DNA of 62,704 bases from Actinomadura kijaniata NBRC 14229. GTDB taxonomy: Bacteria > Actinomycetota > Actinomycetes > Streptosporangiales > Streptosporangiaceae. Below, in pieces: positions 8,486 to 16,186 of this stretch (the stretch's first letter is position 1; every line of letters begins with the position of its first letter). The position numbers and the translations under genes are program-made. Below the pieces are notes generated by a model that did not search any database, had not been told where the DNA came from, and saw only the letters and a list, made by a program, of their open reading frames with translations. The stretch is from the NCBI RefSeq assembly GCF_001552175.1, contig NZ_BCQR01000058.1, positions 1 to 62,704 of the forward strand, in the 5' to 3' direction.

Positions 8486-8869
8486 CAGGTCCCCCTCCAT
8501 TTTCTTCACGTCAGATCCGGGCAGATCCGAGGGTTGAGGGCACATCCTGTCGCATGACGAGGACGTATCCGATTAAGGATGCGAAACAATCACACAACAG
8601 TGCGGACCTATCCGCGTGCCCACCGATCACCTGCCGATCATTGCCGACGCCGCCCGCCCGCGTCACGCACCGGTGTCGCCGGCGTCCCGGCGCGGCGGGT
8701 CGCGTGACGATCCTCACCTGCCGTTTCCTGGAAGTCCGGCGGCCGTGTGGCACAATCGGACAACGGGTGACCCCCGTACGTCGCGAGATGCCTCCCGGGT
8801 GCACGGCCACCAGACCGCACCACCTTGCGGCGGGCATCGCCCGAATCCATTTCACTGACAGGGGTCGCT
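8486..8869. other. Divergent intergenic region between transporter operon and malic enzyme
   Basis: This 384-nt gap must hold the promoters of both divergent units. On the minus side a short dyad (ATCC at 8569-8572 and GGAT at 8579-8582) lies about 85-90 nt before the binding-protein start. Near 8740-8757 the run TGTGGCACAAT resembles an extended -10 element facing the malic enzyme. I see no RNA gene or convincing ORF here. Confidence 0.4.
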
Positions 8870-10057
<1,188 letters not shown>

Positions 10058-10075
10058 CCCAGGCATCCGACGCAC

Positions 10076-10112
10076 GACGGCCCGTGATCCCCCGGGGGGA
10101 TCACGGGCCGTC
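10076..10112 (+). terminator. Hairpin terminator after malic enzyme
   Basis: Two 17-nt arms (10076-10092 and 10096-10112) are exact complements around a three-base centre, 18 nt after the stop codon. Confidence 0.85.
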
Positions 10113-10334
10113 ACCGTTCCGGTCACCCCGCGCCACCCCGAGGCGGCCATGGAGTTTGTTTCCGATCGGCCGTCCGACGATCAATTTGACGGCCGCCACC
10201 GGCCACGACCGCACAATATTTCATATTCTGCGACTCTCGTGCCTGCTTCCTTCGTCACCCAAGGTGTAATACTCGACATAGGGGAATCACCACCTCAACG
10301 ATTCGCACATCAGGTCACTCCGTCAGGAGCGCAC

Positions 10335-10913
10335 GTGGACCTCGCCTCTTACGCGGACCTGGCGATCGAACTCGTGAACACGCGGGATTCCGCCGGCGAC
10401 GCGCTACAGGACCTGACCGGACTACAGACCCTGCTGCGGGACAAACCGCACATGGGCGGCCGCATCGGCCACCGCGACCTGGACGTCATGCGCAGCCTCC
10501 GCGCCGAGCTGCACGCCGTCTTCGTCGCCGCCGCGGCCGGACGCGAGCAGGAGGCCATGGACCGCCTCAACTCGCTGCTCATCCAGCATCCCGTCCATCC
10601 GCAGATCTCCGACCACGACGGCGAGTGGCATCTGCACCTCAACGAGGGCGGCTCGATCCCCGACCGGTTCGCCGCCCGCGCCGCGATGGGCCTGGCCGTG
10701 AAGATCAGCGACCACGGCCTCCAGCGCCTCGGGGTGTGCCGCGCCGACGGCTGCGAACGGGTGTTCTTCGACGCCACGCCCACCCGGACCCGCCGCCACT
10801 GCGCCGTCCACTGGACGGGCCGCCCCGGCGTCGCCGCCGCCCGCCGCACCAGCGACCAGGTCACCGCCGAGGTTCAGCCCCCGGCGGGGAACACCCGGGG
10901 CGACGGCCAGTAG
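10335..10913 (+). CDS. CGNR/ABATE-type zinc-finger protein with altered signature
   Basis: A 192-residue protein. GTG 10335 follows AGGAG at 10325-10329 and gives the typical N-terminus DLASYADLAIELVNTRD of the ABATE domain, a predicted stress-related ligand-binding helical domain. The C-terminal finger begins normally (LGVCRADGCERVFFDATPT, then RRHC) but the terminal CGNR box is replaced by VHWTGR, so the fourth cysteine is missing; the His of CAVH might substitute. These proteins are thought to be transcription regulators. The last 40 nt overlap convergent sodX. Confidence 0.8.
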   Translation: MDLASYADLAIELVNTRDSAGDALQDLTGLQTLLRDKPHMGGRIGHRDLDVMRSLRAELHAVFVAAAAGREQEAMDRLNSLLIQHPVHPQISDHDGEWHLHLNEGGSIPDRFAARAAMGLAVKISDHGLQRLGVCRADGCERVFFDATPTRTRRHCAVHWTGRPGVAAARRTSDQVTAEVQPPAGNTRGDGQ

Positions 10914-11272
10914 CGGGCCACCACGCGCCCCAGCACCAGCCGGTCCGGCACCGCGTCGAAGTCCCAGCTGTCCTGGCGCCCGGCGGCCCCCTGGTTGTCG
11001 CTCTCCAGCCACCAGCCGTCCCCGGACCGGAACGCCGCGCGCTTCACCACCAGCGTCCCCGGCCGCAGCGGATGCCGCGCGACCACCACGTCCCCGGCCG
11101 ACACGCGCGCCCCGTTCCGCACCAGCAGCCAGTCCCCCGGCCGCAGCGCCGGCAGCATCGACTCCCCCGTCACCGCGACCGCCCGCACCCGCCGCCGCGC
11201 CAGCAGCACGCCTCCGGCGGCCAGCGCGCCCCCGGCCGCCAGCAGCGGCCCGGCGGCTCCCCTCGACTTCAT
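10874..11272 (-). CDS. sodX: Nickel-type superoxide dismutase maturation protease
   Basis: A 132-residue S26-type signal peptidase-like protein. An N-terminal transmembrane helix (about residues 7-25) is followed by the Ser38 box GESMLPALRPGD and the Lys77 box GTLVVKRAA, the Ser-Lys dyad of type I signal peptidases. Its family removes the N-terminal propeptide of nickel superoxide dismutase so that His1 can bind nickel. sodN lies divergently 186 nt away. ATG 11272 is preceded by GAGGAGCGCGGG. The end overlaps the CGNR-like gene. Confidence 0.88.
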   Translation of the reverse strand: MKSRGAAGPLLAAGGALAAGGVLLARRRVRAVAVTGESMLPALRPGDWLLVRNGARVSAGDVVVARHPLRPGTLVVKRAAFRSGDGWWLESDNQGAAGRQDSWDFDAVPDRLVLGRVVARYWPSPRVFPAGG

Positions 11273-11458
11273 CCCGCGCTCCTCGATTGAACGGCCGCCG
11301 AGCGGTGAAGGACCGGCGAGTCCGGCGAACCCGGCGCACGGGCCGTGGCCTGTGGGTCCTACGCCCAAAGACCGAGCGCCCTGACGCGCCGCCGCCGCGC
11401 GCACAAGAGTAATGTCAGAGACCTGAGCATGATCCGTTACGAGGGAAGGGAAACGAAG

Positions 11459-11866
11459 GTGCTCGTCAACCTTCTGCGCCCCACGACCAAGGTGAGCGCG
11501 CACTGCGACCTGCCGTGCGGCGTCTACGACCCCGCGCAGGCCCGCATCGAGGCCGAGTCGGTCAAGGCGATCATTGAGAAGTACCACGCCAACGAGGACC
11601 CGGTCTTCCGCGCCCGCGCGCTGCAGATCAAGGAGCAGCGCTCCAACCTGGTCAAGGAGCACCTGTGGGTGCTGTGGACCGACTACTTCAAGCCGCCGCA
11701 CTTCGAGAAGTACCCGCAGCTCCACGAGCTGTTCAACGAGGCCACCAAGCTGGCCGGTGCCGCGGGCACCAAGGGCAGCGTGGACGTGAAGGTCGCCGAG
11801 GAGCTCCTCGCCAAGATCCAAGAGATCAGCGACATCTTCTGGGAGACCAAGAAGGTCGCCGCCTGA
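11459..11866 (+). CDS. sodN: Nickel superoxide dismutase
   Basis: A 135-residue precursor that removes superoxide in the cytoplasm. The nickel hook HCDLPCG is present, so the mature N-terminus His-Cys...Cys is intact. GTG 11459 was chosen because it leaves exactly 14 residues before that His, matching the length of the known SodN propeptide; ATG 11429 would leave 24. The rest (NEDPVFRARALQIKEQR, WVLWTDYFKPPHFEKYP) is the four-helix bundle that forms the hexamer. Maturation needs the divergent SodX. A strong terminator follows. Confidence 0.95.
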   Translation: MLVNLLRPTTKVSAHCDLPCGVYDPAQARIEAESVKAIIEKYHANEDPVFRARALQIKEQRSNLVKEHLWVLWTDYFKPPHFEKYPQLHELFNEATKLAGAAGTKGSVDVKVAEELLAKIQEISDIFWETKKVAA

Positions 11867-11906
11867 CCTCCGCCTGACCTCCGGGCGAACCCGCGCACGC
11901 GCGGAC

Positions 11907-11941
11907 CGGGCCCGCCCGCCGCACTCCGGCGGGCGGGCCCG
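11907..11941 (+). terminator. Hairpin terminator after sodN
   Basis: Arms 11907-11921 and 11927-11941 (15 nt each) are exact complements with a five-base loop CACTC, 40 nt after the sodN stop. Confidence 0.85.
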
Positions 11942-11972
11942 TCGCGTTCCCGGTACGCGATAACCTGCGGCA

Positions 11973-12467
11973 ATGATCCGCAATGCGACCCCCGAGGACG
12001 TTCCGGAGATCCTCCGGCTGATCCGTGACCTGGCCGAGTACGAGCGCGCCCTGCACGAGGTGCGGGCCACCGAGGAGCAGCTGAACGCCGCCCTGTTCGG
12101 CCCCGAGCCCAAGGTCTTCGCGCTGATCGCCGAGCACGAGGGCCGGGTCGTGGGCTTCGCGGTCTGGTTCCTGACGTTCTCCACCTGGCTCGGCCGCCAC
12201 GGCATCTACCTGGAGGACCTGTACGTCGACCCGGAGATGCGGGGCCGGGGCTACGGCAAGCTGCTGCTGGCCGAGCTCGCCCGCATCGCCGACGAGCGCG
12301 GCTACGGCCGCGTCGAGTGGGCCGTGCTGAAGTGGAACACCCCGTCGATCAGGTTCTACGAGTCGCTCGGCGCCCGCCCGCAGGACGAGTGGGACGTCTA
12401 CCGGCTCACCGGTGACACCATCGGGGAACTCGCCGGGAGCGCCGTCACGCCCGTCACGGGACGTTGA
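11973..12467 (+). CDS. GNAT-family N-acetyltransferase
   Basis: A 164-residue acetyl-CoA-dependent transferase. The acetyl-CoA loop is visible in LEDLYVDPEMRGRGYGKLLL (R-G-x-G-Y-G). The start RNATPEDVPEILRLIRDLAEYE and the end YESLGARPQDEWDVYRL resemble the diamine/thialysine acetyltransferase branch (SpeG2/SAT2-like), but the substrate is not certain. It begins 31 nt after the sodN terminator and is probably a single-gene unit. Confidence 0.9.
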   Translation: MIRNATPEDVPEILRLIRDLAEYERALHEVRATEEQLNAALFGPEPKVFALIAEHEGRVVGFAVWFLTFSTWLGRHGIYLEDLYVDPEMRGRGYGKLLLAELARIADERGYGRVEWAVLKWNTPSIRFYESLGARPQDEWDVYRLTGDTIGELAGSAVTPVTGR

Positions 12468-12471
12468 GCTC

Positions 12472-12486
12472 GTCACACGGCGTGAC
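12472..12486 (+). terminator. Weak hairpin after the GNAT gene
   Basis: GTCAC (12472-12476) and GTGAC (12482-12486) pair around ACGGC, 4 nt after the stop, and TTATTT follows. The stem is short, so a terminator role is only possible. Confidence 0.35.
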
Positions 12487-12628
12487 TTATTTCGCTTCGT
12501 GTACGGGTTTGCGGGGCGAACTGCGAAGTCGGCGCGACATCGGTGGGAAAGCCACGCGCGCCGAACGCTCGCACCGGGCCCCGTTAGCGGTAGTTTCGAA
12601 ACAGCGGGACCATCCCACGAGGAGTGAC

Positions 12629-13057
12629 GTGACCGAGGAAACCGCTGCACTGGCGGCCAGTACGAAGTTGTCCGAGCGCGACGTGGTGACGGTGAAGCTG
12701 CCGGCCGCCTCCGCGTACCTGTCCGTGCTGCGGACCGCGACGGCGGGTCTGGCGGCGCGCCTGGACTTCACACTGGACGAGATCGAGGATCTGCGCATCG
12801 CCGTGGACGAGGCGTGTGCGATGCTGCTCGCGCAGGCGGTCCCGGGGACCGACCTGACCTGCGAGTTCGAACTGACCGACGACACCGTCCGGATCGCGGT
12901 GTCCGTGCTGACCGTCGACGGTCAGGAGCCCAGCCGCGAGACGTTCGCCTGGACCGTTCTGTCGTCGCTGGCCGGTGAGGTGGACGCCCGCGCGGGCGCC
13001 GACGACCGGGTCACCGTGACGCTCCAGAAGCGCCGCGGTTCTGCGGGGGCCCCGTGA
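12629..13057 (+). CDS. RsbW-like anti-sigma factor (ATPase/kinase fold)
   Basis: A 142-residue GHKL-fold protein. GTG 12629 has GGAG 4 nt upstream. The N-box region DEIEDLRIAVDEACAMLL is characteristic of RsbW/SpoIIAB anti-sigma factors, though the C-terminal G boxes are weak. Such proteins bind and silence a sigma-B-type factor until an anti-anti-sigma partner releases it. The sigma gene follows with a 4-nt overlap (GTGA), so the pair is made in balance. No anti-anti-sigma gene is seen in the window. Confidence 0.88.
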   Translation: MTEETAALAASTKLSERDVVTVKLPAASAYLSVLRTATAGLAARLDFTLDEIEDLRIAVDEACAMLLAQAVPGTDLTCEFELTDDTVRIAVSVLTVDGQEPSRETFAWTVLSSLAGEVDARAGADDRVTVTLQKRRGSAGAP

Positions 13058-13887
13058 CGGAAAAGACGACATCCCTGGCGGGCGAGGGTAACGAGCGCCC
13101 CGAGGCCGTGACCGGCAACAGCAGCGCCGTGCCGGACCGCGCGCGGGCGCGCGCGCTGTTCGAGCGGCTCGCCGAGCTGCCCGAGGGCGACCCCGAGCGC
13201 CAGCGCATCCGCGACCAGCTCGTGGAGCTGCACCTGCCGCTGGTGGAGTACCTGGCGCGCCGGTTCCGCAACCGCGGCGAGTGGCTGGACGACCTGATCC
13301 AGGTCGCCACCATCGGCCTGATCAAGTCGATCGACCGGTTCGACCTGGGCCGGGGCGTGGAGTTCTCCACCTACGCCACGCCCACGATCGTCGGTGAGAT
13401 CAAACGGCACTTCCGCGACAAGGGCTGGGCGGTCCGGGTCCCCCGGCGGCTCCAGGAGCTGAAGCTGTCGCTGACCAAGGCGATCAGCGACCTCGCGCAG
13501 CGCGAGGGCCGCGCGCCCACCGTCAGCGAGCTGGCGGCGCACCTCCAGATGAGCGAGGAGGAGGTGCTGGAGGGCCTGGAGTCCGCCAACGCCTACTCCA
13601 CCGTCTCGCTGGACGCCCCCGACTCCGGCGACGAGGACGCCCCGGCGGTCGCCGACTCGCTCGGCATGATCGACGAGTCGCTGGAGGGCGTGGAGTACCG
13701 CGAGTCCCTCAAGCCGCTGCTGGAGAAGCTCCCGGCCCGCGAGAAGAAGATCCTGCTGCTGCGCTTCTTCGGCAACATGACGCAGTCGCAGATCGCGGCG
13801 GAGCTGGGCATCTCCCAGATGCACGTGTCCCGCCTGCTGGCGCGGACGCTGGCCCAGCTGCGCGAGGGCCTGACCGCCGACGAGTGA
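13054..13887 (+). CDS. Sigma-B/SigF-type alternative RNA polymerase sigma factor
   Basis: A 277-residue sigma-70 group 3 factor. Region 2 shows LVEYLARRFRNRGEWLDDLIQVATIGLIKSIDRFD, region 3 follows, and region 4 has LPAREKKILLLRFFGNMTQSQIAAELGISQMHVSRL. In actinomycetes this family controls osmotic, oxidative or developmental stress genes. It is the second gene of an operon with its presumed anti-sigma factor. GTG 13054 overlaps that stop. A large hairpin follows 16 nt after the stop. Confidence 0.93.
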   Translation: MTEKTTSLAGEGNERPEAVTGNSSAVPDRARARALFERLAELPEGDPERQRIRDQLVELHLPLVEYLARRFRNRGEWLDDLIQVATIGLIKSIDRFDLGRGVEFSTYATPTIVGEIKRHFRDKGWAVRVPRRLQELKLSLTKAISDLAQREGRAPTVSELAAHLQMSEEEVLEGLESANAYSTVSLDAPDSGDEDAPAVADSLGMIDESLEGVEYRESLKPLLEKLPAREKKILLLRFFGNMTQSQIAAELGISQMHVSRLLARTLAQLREGLTADE

Positions 13888-13902
13888 CGCGACGGACGAC
13901 GA

Positions 13903-13949
13903 ACGCCGTGGAGCGCCGGACCCCGGAAGGGGCCGGCGCTCCACGGCGT
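13903..13949. terminator. Bidirectional hairpin between sigma gene and membrane-protein gene
   Basis: Arms 13903-13919 and 13933-13949 (17 nt) are exact complements, and the 13-nt loop itself can pair CCCC with GGGG. It sits between two convergent genes and can serve both. Confidence 0.85.
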
Positions 13950-13956
13950 CGCGGGG

Positions 13957-14367
13957 TCACTCCGAAAGCTCGGAGGTGTCCTCGTCCTCCTCGGCCTCGG
14001 CCAGCCAGCGGGTCGTCGGGCCCGCCAGGACCGTCACCAGCGCGCCGACCGCGGCCACGCCCAGCGGGATCGCGTACGCCGGCTGGTCGCTCTGCCACAG
14101 GCTCCACGTCACCGGCAGCGCGAAAAGCTGGGTGACGACGACCGGCGCGCGGGACCAGTGCCGCGCCAGCAGCAGGCCGCGGGCGACACCCACCATGACG
14201 GCCCCGCCCACCAGCGCGAACACGGTCAACGCGACGGCGGTCGCCGGATCGACGGCCTTGCCGAGGACGGTCTCCAGGCCGACGAACAGCCCGAAGCCGA
14301 GGGCGGCCAGGCCCTCCAGGCCCTCGAACGCGGCGGCGGCGTAAACGGTGCTGGGACGCTTGGACAC
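13957..14367 (-). CDS. Small conserved membrane protein
   Basis: A 136-residue protein with four predicted transmembrane helices: about residues 8-30, 40-62, 70-88 and 95-115. An acidic C-terminal tail (AEAEEDEDTSELSE) follows. GTG 14367 (VSKRPSTVYAAAAFEG) is the likely start; an ATG at 14484 would add a Pro/Arg-rich stretch that looks non-coding. I do not recognise a function. Proteins of this layout are common next to lipid kinase genes in actinomycetes, and a diacylglycerol-kinase-like gene is divergent here. Confidence 0.7.
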   Translation of the reverse strand: MSKRPSTVYAAAAFEGLEGLAALGFGLFVGLETVLGKAVDPATAVALTVFALVGGAVMVGVARGLLLARHWSRAPVVVTQLFALPVTWSLWQSDQPAYAIPLGVAAVGALVTVLAGPTTRWLAEAEEDEDTSELSE

Positions 14368-14513
14368 AACCCGAAACCCTACTGCCCGCTCCGCGCGGGC
14401 CCGCCGCGACCCGACGCGATCGGGCTCCGGTCCGGGCACTGACCGGGTGTTGGGGCGTTCGCGGTGGACCCATGGTGGGCTCATGCCCCGGACGAGGTGG
14501 ATACCCTTGCGCC

Positions 14514-15455
14514 GTGCGCGCGATGCTGATCGCCAACCCCATGGCGACCTCCACCTCCCGGCGGGCCCGCGAACTGCTGCTGCGGGCCTTCACCGGCGAC
14601 CTCGACGTGGACGTCGCCGAGACCGGGCACCGCGGCCACGCCACCGAGCTGGCCCGCCGCGCCGCCGACGAGGGCTTCGACATGGTGATCGCGCTGGGCG
14701 GCGACGGCACCGTGAACGAGGCGGTGAACGGCCTGCTCGCGCAGGGCGCGGACCCGGAGCTGCCCGCGCTGGCGGTGCTGCCGTGCGGGAGCGCCAACGT
14801 GTTCGCGCGCGCCCTGGGCCTGCCCAACGACCCGATCGCCGCGACCCGCCCGGTGCTGGAGGCGCTGCGGGCCGGGCGGCACCGTTCGGTGGGGCTGGCG
14901 GTGGCCGAGCTCGCCGACGGGACCGAGCGGTACTTCACGTTCAACGCGGGCGTGGGCCTGGACGCCGAGGTGGTGCGCGAGGTGGAGCTGCGGCGGCTGG
15001 GCGGCGCGAAGGCCGACCCGTCGCTGTATGTGCGCACGGCGCTGCGGCATTTCTTCACCGGCACCGACCGGCGCCATCCGGCGCTTACGTTGGAAGTGCC
15101 GGGACGGCCCAGCAAAGAAGGCCTCTTTCTCGCCTTTGTGTCCAATGCCGCGCCGTGGACTTTCCTCGGGCCGTTGCCGGTGAATCCCAGTCCGAAGGCG
15201 AACTTCTCGCGCGGGCTGGATGTGTTCGGGATGCGTTCGCTGGACGTGGCGCCGACGCTGGCGGCGCTGGTGCGGATGATGTCGGCGCGGACCCGGCCGG
15301 TGGAGGGGCGGCAGGTGGTGAACGTCCACGATGCGGCGCAGGTCACACTGCACGCCGACCGCCCGGTGGCGTTCCAGCTGGACGGCGACTACCTGGGCGA
15401 GCAGGAGGGCTTCGTGTTCCGGGCGGTGCCCAGGGCGGTGCGGATCGTCATTTGA
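14514..15455 (+). CDS. Diacylglycerol kinase-family lipid kinase
   Basis: A 313-residue protein of the DagK/YegS/sphingosine-kinase fold. The nucleotide-binding glycine-rich motif is IALGGDGTVNEAVNGLL, with the second motif LPCGSANVFARALGLP. It is predicted to phosphorylate diacylglycerol or a related lipid at the membrane face, feeding phosphatidate back into phospholipid synthesis. GTG 14514 or ATG 14523 could be the start; neither has a close ribosome binding site. The codon choice in the middle part (about 15,070-15,250) is less GC-biased than in neighbouring genes. Confidence 0.88.
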   Translation: MRAMLIANPMATSTSRRARELLLRAFTGDLDVDVAETGHRGHATELARRAADEGFDMVIALGGDGTVNEAVNGLLAQGADPELPALAVLPCGSANVFARALGLPNDPIAATRPVLEALRAGRHRSVGLAVAELADGTERYFTFNAGVGLDAEVVREVELRRLGGAKADPSLYVRTALRHFFTGTDRRHPALTLEVPGRPSKEGLFLAFVSNAAPWTFLGPLPVNPSPKANFSRGLDVFGMRSLDVAPTLAALVRMMSARTRPVEGRQVVNVHDAAQVTLHADRPVAFQLDGDYLGEQEGFVFRAVPRAVRIVI

Positions 15456-15505
15456 GGCCGCCGCCGGACCCTGTTAACAGGAAAGCAACAGCGGCGACCC
15501 ACTGA

Positions 15506-15521
15506 TGTGACACATACGACA
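15506..15521. promoter_or_regulatory. Weak CRP-like half-matched site
   Basis: TGTGA-CACATA-CGACA matches the CRP/FNR-family consensus TGTGA-N6-TCACA at 8 of 10 positions. It lies about 185 nt upstream of the perfect site before whiB1. Confidence 0.3.
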
Positions 15522-15525
15522 CCCA

Positions 15526-15551
15526 ACCTTTGAGAAACATTTCTCAAAGGT
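15526..15551. promoter_or_regulatory. 26-nt perfect inverted repeat in the whiB1 upstream region
   Basis: Arms ACCTTTGAGAAA (15526-15537) and TTTCTCAAAGGT (15540-15551) are exact complements with only CA between. It is AT-rich for this genome and has too small a loop for a good terminator, so a protein-binding site is more likely. It lies 70 nt past the lipid kinase stop and about 200 nt before whiB1. Confidence 0.6.
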
Positions 15552-15690
15552 CTTGCGTCTGCCCAGGCGGCCCTGACACGCTCAAAGTGCGCCAGCCGAC
15601 AGGTGGCCCAGTGCCGTCAGCCTCCTGATCGCAGCGCCGCCACACCGTCACCCCTGACCAAACCTTTTGGATCTTGGGGTGTTCGCGACG

Positions 15691-15706
15691 TGTGAATCTG
15701 TTCACA
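15691..15706. promoter_or_regulatory. Perfect CRP-type site upstream of whiB1
   Basis: TGTGA (15691-15695), spacer ATCTGT, TCACA (15702-15706): a 10 of 10 match to the consensus of CRP/GlxR-type regulators. It ends 42 nt before the whiB1 start. In M. tuberculosis the whiB1 promoter is controlled by the CRP homologue Rv3676; the same link is inferred here. Confidence 0.7.
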
Positions 15707-15748
15707 AGTGAAGTGACTTCCACCATCGCTGACGAAGGAGTGGACCGC

Positions 15749-16015
15749 ATGGACTGGCGCCACCGCGCAGCCTGCCGTGACGTGGACCCCGAGCTGTTCT
15801 TCCCGATCGGTAACACCGGGCCCGCGCTCCTGCAGATCGAAGAGGCCAAGCAGGTGTGCCGGCGTTGCGACGTGACCGACGCCTGCCTGCGCTGGGCCCT
15901 GGAGTCCGGCCAGGACTCCGGCGTCTGGGGCGCCATGGGCGAGGACGAGCGCCGCGCCCTCAAGCGCCGCGCCGCCCGGGCCCGCGCCCGCGCCAACGCC
16001 GACGTGTCGGCCTGA
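15749..16015 (+). CDS. whiB1: WhiB1/WblE iron-sulfur transcription factor
   Basis: An 88-residue WhiB-family protein. The four cluster ligands are Cys9, Cys37, Cys40 and Cys46, at the same positions as in M. tuberculosis WhiB1, followed by the GVWGAM turn and a basic C-terminus (RRALKRRAARARARAN). WhiB1 carries a [4Fe-4S] cluster that reacts with nitric oxide, binds the housekeeping sigma factor and is essential in mycobacteria. ATG 15749 follows AAGGAG (15735-15740). Upstream are a perfect CRP-type box and a large palindrome. pdtaS converges from the other side. Confidence 0.95.
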   Translation: MDWRHRAACRDVDPELFFPIGNTGPALLQIEEAKQVCRRCDVTDACLRWALESGQDSGVWGAMGEDERRALKRRAARARARANADVSA

Positions 16016-16128
16016 CGGCGGCCGCACGACGACACCGCGACACCACAACTCCACGAGGACCGCGACACTTCGACGGCGGCGCCGCCTCCGAACCTCCCGG
16101 CCGGAGAGCCCAGGGCGTCTCAGGCGAA

Positions 16129-16156
16129 CGAACCCCCGTGACACCACGGGGGTTCG
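16129..16156. terminator. Hairpin between whiB1 and pdtaS
   Basis: Arms 16129-16140 and 16145-16156 (12 nt) are exact complements around ACAC. It lies between convergent genes, so it may stop both transcripts. Confidence 0.85.
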
Positions 16157-16186
16157 TCGCGTCCCGCCCCTTCGCCGCGGCACCCG

